From positions 1,367,001-1,431,000 of the forward strand of contig OY282431.1 of NCBI GenBank assembly GCA_958296035.1: a stretch of DNA of 64,000 nt, written 5' to 3'. The stretch is from Paracoccaceae bacterium (GTDB taxonomy: Bacteria > Pseudomonadota > Alphaproteobacteria > Rhodobacterales > Rhodobacteraceae). This document shows, one piece after another, positions 48,846-58,711 of the stretch. Numbering within the stretch: the first letter of the stretch is position 1; each line of letters starts with the position of its first letter. The position numbers and the translations under genes were made by a program. A model generated the notes under the pieces. It did not search any database. It saw nothing but the letters and a program-made list of their open reading frames with translations, and had not been told where the DNA came from.

Positions 48846-49238
48846 GTGACCATGCAGTTTGACTTGGTGTCACCGGAGCGCAGCTTGGCATCGCTTGAGA
48901 CGCAGGCTGTCGACATTCCTGGCAGCGAAGGCGACATGACAGCCATGCCCGATCATGCTGCCCTCATGACGACGCTCAAGCCAGGCATCGTGCGTGTGCG
49001 CAACGGTGAGGATTCGGGCGAGTTTATCGTGACCGGCGGATTTGTCGAAATAACTGAAAATGGCGTGATTGTTCTTGCTGAAACTGCCTACCGACGCGGC
49101 GAATTCACCGAGGAAATATTTGTGGAGCTTGTTTCTGTGGCTGAAGGTGCGCTTGAGGGCATGGAGGGAGGCAGCCGAGACCTTGCGGAAAAACGGCTCG
49201 CCGAAACTCGTTCCCTCCGGAGTCTGCTGACAGACTAG
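48846..49238 (+). CDS. atpC: F1 ATP synthase subunit epsilon
   Basis: This 130-residue subunit regulates and couples F1 rotation. The N-terminal beta sandwich is clear (MQFDLVSPERSLASLETQAVDIPGSEGDM, HAALMTTLKPGIVRV, FIVTGGFVEITENGVIVLAETA), and the C-terminal helices are short as in alphaproteobacteria. The start may be GTG 48846 or ATG 48852. It is the last gene of the operon; the stop lies inside the hairpin that follows. Confidence 0.95.
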   Translation: MTMQFDLVSPERSLASLETQAVDIPGSEGDMTAMPDHAALMTTLKPGIVRVRNGEDSGEFIVTGGFVEITENGVIVLAETAYRRGEFTEEIFVELVSVAEGALEGMEGGSRDLAEKRLAETRSLRSLLTD

Positions 49239-49259
49239 CCTTGGCATCCAGCCAGGGCT
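49237..49259 (+). terminator. Hairpin at the end of the atp operon
   Basis: AGCCTTGGC (49237-49245) pairs with GCCAGGGCT (49251-49259) with one G-U, and the loop is ATCCA. The stem starts in the atpC stop codon. No U-run follows, so it may protect the 3' end of the message instead of ending transcription by itself. Confidence 0.45.
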
Positions 49260-49639
49260 GACAAGATACCGATGTGTTATCCGGTCGGAGTTGTCGATCA
49301 AGAGAACGATCATCGGCGCGAGATTCGCCGGATTGTCTCCTGTTAAGCATTCTTTAAATCCGGCTTCGGGCTACAGTTGCCGAATTGGCCAGGCACTAAT
49401 GGCCTGACTGTGTTGCTGGTACCGAACCAAACAGAGCCTCGCTGTGGCGCGTTACGCTCGGCAAGAGAACGTCCCGTTGGCATCGCAGGAAGCAGTTTTT
49501 TGCCTCGCGAACGCCGTGCCGAAACTCCCAGTAAGCTTTGGTTAGACAATACTAGAGGTGCTTGTGGCAAGGTTGCACTGGATCAGGAGAAACCAACCTG
49601 ATTGGATTCGGCCCTGTAGGGAAGGGTTGGCCAGCAGCG
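49260..49639. other. 380-bp gap before the methyltransferase remnant
   Basis: Nothing recognisable is found on either strand. It is the boundary between the ATP synthase operon and an accessory fragment. Confidence 0.4.
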
Positions 49640-51608
49640 GCTGGCCGACTGGCTAACGACTATCTCCGCCTTGCGGCGCAATTCCGGGACAACCGGGCGG
49701 TAAAGGCACTACCGAACATTTGCAGCCCGGCTGCCGGACGTGCTGCGCTGGACGGACAAGCTGCATCTGGCCAGGTTTGATCCGTCCCTGGCCATTCGCA
49801 GCACGACTGCCTTCGAGACCAGTAAGAGGCGCAAGGCACTGCTGGCCAACCCGTCATGGCGACAGCAGTATCTGGCGGATTTTCGTTCATTTGCAGGCAT
49901 GCGCAGCTTCCTGGCGAGTGGGCAGAACTATCCGCTCAACAGGGGAAACCAGCCCAATCTCTACAAGTGCTTTATCGAGCGGTCCTTTGGTCTGGCAAGG
50001 CCGTCTGGCATCATCGGTCTTCTGCATCCCGGCGGGCACTTTACCGGCACCAGGGACACGAAGCTGCGTCAGGCGATCTACGGACGCCTGGCCTTTCACT
50101 TCCACTTCAGGAATTCGATCAAGGCAAGGATGTTTGCCGACATAGATCACCATGTCGAATACAGCGTCAACATTTATCGCGGCAAGGCCGGTCGGCCAGA
50201 CTTCAGGGCCGTGTTCAACCTCTTCCTGCCGCAGACGCTCGACGCATGTTTCGAGCATGACGGCATTGGCGATGCGGTGCCGGCCATAAAGGATGAAAGG
50301 GGCCAACGGGATCTGCGCGGTCATGCCGAGCGCATCATCGATGTCGATCCTGATACGCTTTCGATCTTTGCAGCTCTCATGGAGGGGCCGGATTACAAGG
50401 CGGTGCTGTCCACGCGGATGCCGGCACCGCATTCGCAAAAGGTGCTGAATGTCCTCGAGAAGCTGTCCCGGCTGCCCGAACGGCTTGCCAGCGGCACGCA
50501 GGGCTATGTGGTCAGTAGCATGTGGCACGAGACCGGTGCCCAAAAGAGCGGACGCATTCGCCGGGAGCCGGGGTTCAGGTCGAGGCCCGAAGAGGTGGTG
50601 CTGACCGGCCCCAACTTCTTCGTTGCCAATCCGCTCGCGAAGTCGCCGCGGCAGGGTGCGACAAAAGCGGACTTTGAGCCCCTGCATCTCGAGGGCCTGC
50701 CCGAGGACTATCTGCCCCGGTCTGTCTACAGGCCCGGCGATGACATCGAGAGTTATCGGCAGGACCTGCCGGTCATCCCGTGGGATGAAGGGACGAGGCA
50801 TACCGACTATTATCGGGTGTTTCTCCGAAGACGAGTCAATGCCACCAACGAACGGACACTGATTCCGGCCCTTTATCCGCCGGGGATTGCACATGTTGAC
50901 GCCGTGGAAAGTGCGGCCTTTGCCAGCGATGCCGATCTTCTGACAGCATCAGCCCTGTGGTCATCGCTGCCGATGGACTTCCAGATCAAGGTGTCGGGCT
51001 TTACTCATGTCAAGGAAACTACGCTGAACGCACTGCCATGGGTCACGTTGCCGGACACGGCACGCTTTCGCGCCCTGCAGCTCTGTTGCCTCACCTCCTG
51101 GTACCGGGAACTCTGGAACCGTAACGCATCCCGGCTTGAGCCCGACCCCTGGACATCGGATGATGTCCGCCTGCCGGATGTCGATAGCGGAGAATGGTCC
51201 CGTATATCAGGGCTGCGAACGGATTATGCACGGCGGCAGGCCGAACTTGAGATCGACGTGCTGGTCGCTGTCACGCTTGGTCTCACTTTCGAGGATCTCG
51301 TGCAGGTCTATCGGATGATGTTTCCGGTACTGGAAGGCTATGATCGTGATACCTGGTATGACCGGAACGGCAGGATTGTGTGGACCTGCCGGTCCTCGGG
51401 CACGGTCGGCCTGGCGAACAGGAAGGAATGGGATCGAGTGCGGGGCATGGCAGAAGGGCGCGTTGCAAGACACTTCAGCTATGGTGCCTTGCCAGGTGGA
51501 CCTGTGGCGTGCACGACACTCTACGAGGCGCCGTTTACACTGCCTGATCGGATCAGGGATTATCGCAGGGCATGGGAGGTGTTCTATCCGAAATTTGCAA
51601 AAGGTTAA
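49640..51608 (+). pseudogene. Eco57I-type restriction-modification DNA methyltransferase, truncated and frameshifted
   Basis: The long open part (from 49740) encodes the last 620 residues of a large Eco57I-like methylase/R-M protein, with QNYPLNRGNQPNLYKCFIERSF, GIIGLLHPGGHFTGT, SSMWHETGAQKSGRIRREP, GPNFFVANPLAKSPRQ, RTDYARRQAELEIDVLVAVTLGLT and DTWYDRNGRIVWTC in the usual order. A piece of the same protein continues upstream in another frame (NDYLRLAAQFRDNRAVKALPN, 49650-49718); a single extra base near 49719 explains the shift. The methylase core with the NPPW motif is missing, so no enzyme can be made. Family recall only. Confidence 0.75.
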
Positions 51609-52052
51609 TGGTCGCCTGCAGGTTCAGGAAGGTTGCGCCAGACGTCAGCCCCGGGCGCATTGAGAATTGTCCCTGCTGACCAATGGCCACTGCAAACGAA
51701 TTTTGCGAATCATTCCGCCAAGTAGCCGGCACCCTCAGATGCATCGGCCGCAGCACGATCTATCAATCTGACACGAGCTCGAAAGCTCGACCGCCTGCAT
51801 TTGGATGAAAGAAATATCTCTCTGTGGAGAACACCCATACAGTCGGTCAAGCACTGATGAAGAAGCACCGACCTGAGTATGGCCTGTCAATGCCCAACGA
51901 GAGCATCCCGATCTGCCACGACAATTGTACCTCCAATTTATTGCGTGGTGACATCGCCAACCGTCATCAAATTCCAGTTCCGGGATAACCTCTTGTGTGA
52001 CTGGCCGCAGGGCTCGAGTCTGCTGCATGACGCCTGGTTTGCGGTTCAACCA
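51609..52052. other. 440-bp gap between the methyltransferase remnant and prs
   Basis: No gene or element is recognised on either strand. The region is between two converging genes. Confidence 0.4.
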
Positions 52053-53099
52053 CTATGAATCGGACCGACCTCTATTCACAAGAAGCGGAAGTTTCTTTCC
52101 GGAAAACAACCAGCGAATGTTTTCTGCCTCGAACAAGCTCGAAACGGATGTTCCGCTGGCTATATTCAACATGGCTCTGGCAAATAGTGGTGCAGTCGAA
52201 CACACCCGCACCTTACTTGACTCCAATACGTGAACACTCGGCCTGATTGTATCAGTCACGACCACACTCTTGAGAATCGAACAGCCAATCTTCTGCGTCG
52301 CTGAATCCGACATTACGCCATGCGTCAGGTATCCATGAACCTCCACCGCACCGTGGTCCATCAACAATTTTGCGGCCACGCACAAGGTGCTGGCCGAGTC
52401 GCAGATGTCGTCAACCAATATGCAGCGGCGACCTTCGACACCGCCAATGATCGACATTGCTGAGACAACACCGGGTGCATCGCGGCGCTTGTCCACAACC
52501 GCCAGATCCACGCCAACTCGTTGGGCTAGCTCCCTTGCACGAGCGACACCGCCTACATCCGGCGAAACTACAACAAGCTCGTCTATATGATCGGCAAACC
52601 GTTCCCTGATATCAAGTTCGAATATCGGCGAAGCGTAGAGATTATCGACCGGAATGTCGAAAAATCCCTGAACTTGAGCGGAATGCAAATCCATCGTCAG
52701 AACCCGCTCGACGCCTGACTGAACGATCAGGTTGGCAATGAGTTTGGCTGAAATAGGCGTTCGCGCCTTGGTACGCCTGTCCTGTCGGGCGTATCCAAAA
52801 TAGGGAATCACCGCAGTAATTCGTGCTGCTGACGACCTTCTCAGGGCGTCAGCGATGATGAGCAGTTCCATTAAGTGGTCATTGGCAGGCTTGGAGGTCG
52901 ACTGCACAATGAACATATCCTCACCACGCACATTCTCGTAAATCTCGACAAACACTTCCTGATCGTTGAAACGTTCAACACGAGCCGGAACCAGGGTAAT
53001 TTTCTGGCTTCGCTGGGCCGACATGCTTGATGCAATGTTGTGCGCCAATTCCGGATTCGCATTGCCGGCAACGAGTTTTGGTCGGAAACTGTACTGCAT
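52053..53099 (-). CDS. prs: Ribose-phosphate pyrophosphokinase
   Basis: This 348-residue enzyme makes PRPP from ribose-5-phosphate and ATP. It has the ATP-binding flap region FNDQEVFVEIYENVRGEDMFIVQSTSKP, AVIPYFGYARQDRRTKARTPISAKLIANL, DLHSAQVQGFFDIPVDNLYASPIF, the catalytic VVDKRR and the PRPP loop RCILVDDICDSASTL. I use ATG 53099, where the family begins. The protein extends about 25 residues past the usual end (GTSVSSLF), with a lysine/arginine-bearing tail (WLFSGKKLPLLVNRGRSDS), which is unusual. Confidence 0.95.
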   Translation of the reverse strand: MQYSFRPKLVAGNANPELAHNIASSMSAQRSQKITLVPARVERFNDQEVFVEIYENVRGEDMFIVQSTSKPANDHLMELLIIADALRRSSAARITAVIPYFGYARQDRRTKARTPISAKLIANLIVQSGVERVLTMDLHSAQVQGFFDIPVDNLYASPIFELDIRERFADHIDELVVVSPDVGGVARARELAQRVGVDLAVVDKRRDAPGVVSAMSIIGGVEGRRCILVDDICDSASTLCVAAKLLMDHGAVEVHGYLTHGVMSDSATQKIGCSILKSVVVTDTIRPSVHVLESSKVRVCSTAPLFARAMLNIASGTSVSSLFEAENIRWLFSGKKLPLLVNRGRSDS

Positions 53100-53531
53100 G
53101 GATTTCCGATTCTTGCTTGCGTGACCTGTCGAAAAGCAACGCCGAAGGCTTCCCGCAACATAGACCAACCCCTGAAGATTCTCAACAACAGGTATAATCG
53201 GGCAATTGGGCTTTGCGTTCGTAACCGGACAGGCCTAACGCGGACCCGCGGTACGTGTCCGCTGGTCGGGTAGAGCAGGGCCTGAATCTGTACTCTTCCC
53301 GGTTGCAAGCTGTCGCCTACCTTGCAGATACCAGTCGTCCCGCTGCCAATGGCAGGTCGAAACCTGCTGTACTCAGGCATAAGAACGATGAACGTTCCCT
53401 GTAAAGCATGCGCAAGTGCTAGCATCAAGTCTTGCATGTGGTATAGTTCAGGCTAACCTTCGAATCAGCTGGTGAAGACACCGCCTGAATTTCGGACCCA
53501 CCGGAATGCCGATCATTGCTCAGGATTCTTA
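53100..53531. other. Divergent intergenic region prs / COQ9, about 430 bp
   Basis: No gene is recognised. It must hold the promoters of prs (minus) and the COQ9-quinone oxidoreductase pair (plus). Confidence 0.4.
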
Positions 53532-54260
53532 ATGCCGGAACACGACGAGGATAACATTGAACAATCATCTGGCGATGAGCCTCGCGCCCTGCTCCTTGAG
53601 GCGGCGCTTTGTTATGTGCCGTTTGATGGATGGGGTGACAGGTGTCTGGCGAGTGCCGCCCTGGATATAGGTATTGATCAGGCGGAAGCCCTGAAGATCT
53701 GTCCGGGCGGTGCGGCAGACTTGGCCAGGGATTATCACGTTAGGGGCGATCGACGTATGGAAGGACGCCTTTTGGCGCGCGATTTGTCCGCATTGAGATT
53801 TAGCGAACGTGTGGCCGAGGCTGTATGGGAACGCATACTTGTCAATTCGGATCACCAGCAGGTCGTACGTCGCTCCACGGCATTGTATGCTTTGCCGACC
53901 AACCTGATACTTGGCAGCAGTCTCTTGTGGGGGACTTCCGACCGGATTTGGAATGTACTGGGGGATGTGTCCGAGGATGCCAACTGGTATTCTAAGCGGG
54001 CAACGCTTTCCGGAGTGCTGGCGGCGACCGTGCTATACTGGATTGGTGATCAGAGCGAGGGGTTCCAGTCGACCCGCGCGTTTATCGATCGCAGAATCTC
54101 CGACGTCATGGGATTCGAAAAACTGAAGGCCAGGGTCAGGAACAACCGGGCGCTGCGTCCCTTCACCAATCGCGTAGCAGACGTGGCCAGAACGATTTCA
54201 AAACCCTCAGACCGGCGCCAAGAGTTTCCCGGATGGACCAGGAGGCCGGTTCATGACTAG
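53532..54260 (+). CDS. COQ9 family protein (ubiquinone biosynthesis)
   Basis: This 242-residue protein of the COQ9 family binds lipid and aids ubiquinone synthesis in alphaproteobacteria and mitochondria. Family features are the TetR-like N-terminal helices (LLLEAALCYVPFDGWGDRCLASAALDIGI), LALRFSERV-like helix DLSALRFSERVAEAVW, and DRIWNVLGDVSEDANWYSKRATLSGVLAATVLYWIGDQS, the most conserved block. I chose ATG 53532. The gene overlaps the quinone oxidoreductase by 8 bases. Confidence 0.9.
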   Translation: MPEHDEDNIEQSSGDEPRALLLEAALCYVPFDGWGDRCLASAALDIGIDQAEALKICPGGAADLARDYHVRGDRRMEGRLLARDLSALRFSERVAEAVWERILVNSDHQQVVRRSTALYALPTNLILGSSLLWGTSDRIWNVLGDVSEDANWYSKRATLSGVLAATVLYWIGDQSEGFQSTRAFIDRRISDVMGFEKLKARVRNNRALRPFTNRVADVARTISKPSDRRQEFPGWTRRPVHD

Positions 54261-55251
54261 CTTGCCAGCCCGCATGCGGGCAGTCGAGATCAGTGAGCCT
54301 GGAGGACCTGAGGTGCTGCGGTCTGTTGAGCGGGTAGTGCCTGAACCTCTTGAACACCAGATCTTGATCAAGAACCATTATTCCGGTGTCAATCGACCAG
54401 ATCTGCTTCAACGGGCGGGCGCTTATGATCCGCCCCGTGGCGCAAGCGACTTGCCCGGGCTCGAATCGGCCGGCACTGTGAGCGCGGTTGGAAGTAAGGT
54501 CACGATGTGGAAGCCTGGAGACAAGGTGTGCGCTTTGCTTCCGGGCGGCGGCTACGCAGACTACTCCCTGACGCACCAGAATCATGCATTGCCGATTCCC
54601 CGGAATCTGGATTTTCGGGAAGCAGCAGGGATATGCGAAACGTTCTTTACGGTGTGGTCAAACGTGTTCATGCGTGGAGGGTTGAGGGCAGGACACTCAC
54701 TTCTGGTCCACGGAGGCAGTTCAGGAATTGGCAGCACGGCGATTCAGCTGGCCAGGGAATTCGGTGCCACGGTGTTTGTGACCGCGGGGTCAAAGGAGAA
54801 GTGTGACTTTTGCCTGGAGCTGGGTGCAGATTTAGCCATAAATTACAAGAGCGAAGACTTTGTCCAAGTTGTACGGGAACGGACAGAGGGCAGGGGGGTC
54901 AACGTCATTCTTGATATGGTTGGCGGTCCCTATTTGCCCCGAAACATTCGAGCACTAGCCAATGATGGATGCCTAGTGCAAATTGCGTTTATTGCCGGGT
55001 CGGAGGTCACCCTCAATTTTGCACACGTCATGGTGCGGAGGCTGACCATTACCGGAAGTACCTTGCGGCCCCAGTCTGATGAAGCCAAGAGCGATATTGC
55101 CAAGAGACTATTCAAGAATGTCTGGCCGCTTCTTGACGAGCACAGGGTCGCCCCGATAGTCGACTCGGTTTACGACCTGGAAAACGCCGCAGATGCGCAC
55201 CGGGCAATGGAACATTCGCTGCACATGGGCAAGCTTGTATTGAGAGTTTGA
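54253..55251 (+). CDS. NAD(P)H-quinone oxidoreductase, zinc-independent (PIG3-type)
   Basis: This 332-residue medium-chain dehydrogenase/reductase lacks the structural zinc cysteines. It carries GVNRPDLLQRAGAYDPPRGASDLPGLESAGTV near the start, the cofactor loop LLVHGGSSGIGSTAIQLA, and DMVGGPYLPRNIRALANDGCLVQIAF, typical of TP53I3/PIG3-like quinone reductases. The coding overlap with COQ9 suggests co-expression and a shared link to quinone metabolism, though that is inference. Confidence 0.92.
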   Translation: MTSLPARMRAVEISEPGGPEVLRSVERVVPEPLEHQILIKNHYSGVNRPDLLQRAGAYDPPRGASDLPGLESAGTVSAVGSKVTMWKPGDKVCALLPGGGYADYSLTHQNHALPIPRNLDFREAAGICETFFTVWSNVFMRGGLRAGHSLLVHGGSSGIGSTAIQLAREFGATVFVTAGSKEKCDFCLELGADLAINYKSEDFVQVVRERTEGRGVNVILDMVGGPYLPRNIRALANDGCLVQIAFIAGSEVTLNFAHVMVRRLTITGSTLRPQSDEAKSDIAKRLFKNVWPLLDEHRVAPIVDSVYDLENAADAHRAMEHSLHMGKLVLRV

Positions 55252-55328
55252 CGATCCCACCTGCTGGATTGGCGGCAGGCTAAAATCGCCAGCACAAGAC
55301 TTTGGTACTGAAGTACGGAGAATCAATT

Positions 55329-55991
55329 TTGAGTATGCAACCGATAATGGTCAAGGCCACAGCCGTCTGGCTGGTCACCAATACGAGCCTCACCTTCGAA
55401 CAGATTGCCAAATTTTGTGGCCTACACCTTCTTGAAGTCGAAGCAATTGCTAACGATGAATTGGCAAGGGACATTATTGGCATTGATCCGGTTGCCAAGA
55501 ATCAACTCGACCGAGAAGAAATCACTAAAGGTGAACAGGACCCCTCATACGAACTGAAGCTGAAGGACAATCCTGTCATCAGGGAGGGAAAGACAAGGAA
55601 GGGCACGCCCTATACGCCAGTTGCAAGGCGACAAGACAAGCCCGCTGCAATCGCCTGGCTTCTGCGGTTTCATCCCGAACTGAGCGTCTACCGTATCTGC
55701 AAGTTGATCGGAACCACGCGCAATACAATCGATGCAATTCGAAATCGCACACACTGGAACATGAGCAATATCCATCCTACCGATCCGGTGATACTAGGGT
55801 TGTGTCAGCAGACTGATCTTGATGCAGCCGTCAAAGCTGCCAAAGAACGCCTGGCCCACGAGAAAAGTGCCACGGAGGAGCAGCACGCGGCGCAGACTTC
55901 GCCACTCGAACAATCAGATGACGTCGATGGCGACGACCGCCAGACCACAATTTCGAGACTCAAATCCTTCCGGCTGTTGGACGAAACCTAG
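55329..55991 (+). CDS. trcR: TrcR (DUF1013), RNA polymerase-associated regulator of alphaproteobacteria
   Basis: This 220-residue DUF1013 protein has the highly conserved start MVKATAVWLVTNTSLTFEQIAKFCGLHLLEVEAIANDE with a helix-turn-helix, then KGTPYTPVARRQDKPAAIAWLLRFHPELSVYRICKLIGTTRNTIDAIRNRTHWN. In Caulobacter TrcR tracks with RNA polymerase and supports cell-cycle transcription (established knowledge). I take the TTG at 55329 since GGAG lies 8 bases before; ATG 55335 or 55347 are alternatives. The acidic, low-complexity C-terminus varies in the family. Confidence 0.93.
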   Translation: MSMQPIMVKATAVWLVTNTSLTFEQIAKFCGLHLLEVEAIANDELARDIIGIDPVAKNQLDREEITKGEQDPSYELKLKDNPVIREGKTRKGTPYTPVARRQDKPAAIAWLLRFHPELSVYRICKLIGTTRNTIDAIRNRTHWNMSNIHPTDPVILGLCQQTDLDAAVKAAKERLAHEKSATEEQHAAQTSPLEQSDDVDGDDRQTTISRLKSFRLLDET

Positions 55992-56058
55992 CTGCGGCCA
56001 GTTTCCAGGGGCAACCGGGCTTCCTACTCACAGGAGGAGGCCTCGGCTTGCAGCGCAT

Positions 56059-56901
56059 TCAGGGTCGAAGCATTGTCGAACTGTCTAGCAGAGTTCGACC
56101 TCCGTCTACAGTGATGACCTGGCCAGTGAGGTATGGTGTGCTATCAGATGCCAGGAACCGCACCAGGTGCGCAATTTCTTCGGCTTCAACCAGTCGATTG
56201 GAAGGAATCGACCGCTTGATTTCAGACCGCGCAGACTCGCGGTCTGCATTCATGCCCAGGTCGACAAGCACATTGGCCAGGTTGGGTTTGCGCAGCGTTC
56301 CGTAAGCCACACCGTTCACGCGAATACGGTACCTGGCAAGAGACACGGCGAGCGCGCGCGTTGCCTGGTTCAGTGCCGCGTTGCTGATCGAGTATTCCAG
56401 CAATTCCGGACGCGTTCGTTGGCTGGCAATTGATGAGAGGTTGATGATTGAGCCTATCGGGCCTTTATCGTCTGCAATTCTTGTCCTGCTTCCCTTGCCT
56501 GGTTCTGCCTGCTTCATGAATGTTCCAGCAGCAAGCTGGGCCATACAAAAATGGAGCCGCAAGTTCTGGTCCAGCATTGTGTCCAGGACTTCAGCTGCGG
56601 GTTCTCTAGGCGCCGTCTGTCTAAATTCACGGCTTGCATTAACCAGCACATCTAGGCGGCCAAACTCTGAATTTACTGCTGACATAAGATTGAGGCGCGT
56701 CAGCTTGTGCCGAAGATCTCCGACGAAATAGCTTGTTCCTGCAGGTGGGCTTCTACCGAATAATTCCTTGAGGAGCGTTCCGTTCCGGTCGGCAGCAATC
56801 ACATTGGCGCCGCTCTCCACAAAATACCGCGCGATTCCCTGGCCAACGCCTGAAGCAGCTCCTGTAACGATGGTGCACTTTCCTCTAATGGAATAGCACA
56901 T
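56059..56901 (-). CDS. Short-chain dehydrogenase/reductase without the catalytic lysine
   Basis: This 280-residue SDR has the nucleotide loop TGAASGVGQG, DRLDVLVNAS (in place of NNAG) and a serine in SIINLSSIAS. The catalytic tyrosine is in EYSISNAAL (Tyr170), but the residue four later is Asn174 where nearly all SDRs have Lys. The codon is AAC, one base from AAA or AAG. The enzyme's chemistry may be lost or changed; a VDGG C-terminal motif shows that it is otherwise full length. The substrate is unknown. It is divergent from no close gene and lies 67 bases before trcR's end on the other strand. Confidence 0.85.
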   Translation of the reverse strand: MCYSIRGKCTIVTGAASGVGQGIARYFVESGANVIAADRNGTLLKELFGRSPPAGTSYFVGDLRHKLTRLNLMSAVNSEFGRLDVLVNASREFRQTAPREPAAEVLDTMLDQNLRLHFCMAQLAAGTFMKQAEPGKGSRTRIADDKGPIGSIINLSSIASQRTRPELLEYSISNAALNQATRALAVSLARYRIRVNGVAYGTLRKPNLANVLVDLGMNADRESARSEIKRSIPSNRLVEAEEIAHLVRFLASDSTPYLTGQVITVDGGRTLLDSSTMLRP

Positions 56902-57126
56902 TGCAATGGCATCCTATCTGACGATCGCGAGATCACGGTTAAAGTTCCGACAGGACGATCGCCTTCCAATCATAGGCGCATTGCAGGATTCCAGGAAACG
57001 GCGAGTGCAACCCACAAGGCTGCACAGACACCAAACGTGAAGCCAGGAGGAGTTCTCGTAACCATACCGGGTGCAAGGCAATGCCTTCCCACAGTTGGCA
57101 GAGGATCCTACAACAGGCACAGGCCG

Positions 57127-57480
57127 TTACTCTTCCTCAAGTTGACACTGCAATGGATGTTCATGTTGCCGGGCGAGTTCAAGCACATGGTGGACTTTGG
57201 TCTCAGCGATCTCGTAGGGGAATACGCCGGCAACGCCAACACCAGTTCGGTGGATCGCCAACATCAGCTGCGTGGCACCACTCTCCGACATTCCGAATAT
57301 ACTCTTGAGCACAACAACAACGAACTCCATTGGCGTAAAATCGTCGTTGAGGATCAGTACCTTGAACAAGGCAGGCCTAAGTGTTTTCTGCTTGGTGACA
57401 GTAACGGTTTCCGCGCCTGTCCCGGACACCAGGTCCTGATCAACATTGTTGGAAATTGTGCTCAACCTGTGCATCAGCAT
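57127..57480 (-). CDS. clpS: ATP-dependent Clp protease adaptor ClpS
   Basis: This 117-residue adaptor binds N-degron substrates and the ClpA N-domain. It has FKVLILNDDFTPMEFVVVVL (the conserved NDD and hydrophobic pocket residues), LMLAIHRTGVGVAGVFPYEIAETKV and a C-terminal EHPLQCQLEEE. I chose ATG 57480 with GGGAA six bases upstream; an open frame runs 43 codons further. It stands alone and divergent from the HAD gene (67 bases), unlike the frequent clpS-clpA order. Confidence 0.93.
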   Translation of the reverse strand: MLMHRLSTISNNVDQDLVSGTGAETVTVTKQKTLRPALFKVLILNDDFTPMEFVVVVLKSIFGMSESGATQLMLAIHRTGVGVAGVFPYEIAETKVHHVLELARQHEHPLQCQLEEE

Positions 57481-57547
57481 GAAAGTTTCCCGATAGTCTC
57501 TGACACCGAACTTAGCGTATTGACAAGGGATTCGGCAACTAGCGACC

Positions 57548-58303
57548 ATGGTACAGTCAATGATTTCAATAGTAGCATTCGATGCTGATGATACATTGTG
57601 GCACAACAATCTTTACTTCAACAGAGCGCAGGACTCGTTTCTCTCCATGATGGAGAATTTTGCGAAGCCGACCGTTGTCAAGCAAATCCTCCTCGATTGT
57701 GAACGTAGGAACATCGCCCGTTACGGATTTGGAATTAAGGGGTTCACGCTGTCAATGATCGAAGCTGCCATCGAAATCTCAGCTTCAAACGCAGGAACCG
57801 GTGACATTCACAGGATCATCAAGCTGGGTCAAGATTTGCTTGACCATCCCGTAAGACTGCTCCCCGATGTTGAACCGGTAATTTCCTCTGTGAGCAGGAG
57901 TTACAACACAATCCTCATTACCAAGGGTGACCTGCTCGATCAGGAACGAAAGATTCAGCTGTCTGGACTCTCAAAATATTTTCGCCAAATCGAAATCGTC
58001 AGTGTCAAGACAGCGGATGTCTATCGACAAATATTCACGAGGTCGGGGAGTGATCCAGCTTCTTGCGTCATGGTCGGAAACTCGCTTCGCTTCGATATTG
58101 TACCGGCCCTCAAGATTGGTGCGTGGTCAATTCACATTCCCTATGAATTTGGCTGGGAACTGGAGCATGACGACTTGCCTTCCGACTCGGCAAAGTACCG
58201 GCAGATTGAAAGATTCCTGCAACTTCCCGACCAGATTGCAGAAATCCGTGAACTTGTGACAACAGAGGCCGTGGGTTGCGATGGCAGGGGCGCACTCGAG
58301 TGA
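57548..58303 (+). CDS. HAD-family hydrolase
   Basis: This 251-residue HAD hydrolase has motif I SIVAFDADDTLWHN, motif II threonine in TILITKGDLLDQERKI, motif III lysine near VSVKTADVYRQIF and motif IV SCVMVGNSLRFDIVPALKIG. The class is like YjjG/phosphoglycolate phosphatases, with a helical C1 cap. The start may be 57548 or 57560 (MISIVAF). The substrate is not predictable. Confidence 0.88.
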   Translation: MVQSMISIVAFDADDTLWHNNLYFNRAQDSFLSMMENFAKPTVVKQILLDCERRNIARYGFGIKGFTLSMIEAAIEISASNAGTGDIHRIIKLGQDLLDHPVRLLPDVEPVISSVSRSYNTILITKGDLLDQERKIQLSGLSKYFRQIEIVSVKTADVYRQIFTRSGSDPASCVMVGNSLRFDIVPALKIGAWSIHIPYEFGWELEHDDLPSDSAKYRQIERFLQLPDQIAEIRELVTTEAVGCDGRGALE

Positions 58304-58711
58304 CTTCGGCTATGTTAGCTATTCTTCAGGTGCCATCTCCTGCAGCAGAGGCTGACATCCTGCTCCTGCATACCCCCTCATTCGTTCACCGGGATTCGAA
58401 ACGCCCCCGCAGCGGACAGGCTGTGCAATCAGGCAGACCAATCAAAGGTCCGAGTACCGGGTGAGATTGCAGTCCCAAAGGTGCCTTCAGTTTCCAGGCC
58501 TCCCTCGCGGGATGAAATCTGGCCCTGGACCACACTGCACTGGATCGCCCCGGTGTGGTTGATCCGGAACTTGTGTTAGCGCGCAGGCGCGCGACACCGC
58601 CACTTTACACGGTTCAGTACTGGTGATAAATGAATTGGTGAGCAGCCGGGATTAAAACCAAAACCAAAAAGTCCCGGAACTGGATATCAGAATCGCTGAT
58701 TAGGGGGCGTA
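58304..58711. other. 408-bp gap before the D,D-carboxypeptidase gene
   Basis: No gene is seen. The stretch ending at 58711 should hold the promoter and ribosome site (TAGGGGGCG) of the following gene. A short GC palindrome (gcgcgcaggcgcgc, about 58579-58592) is present without a U-tract. Confidence 0.4.
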
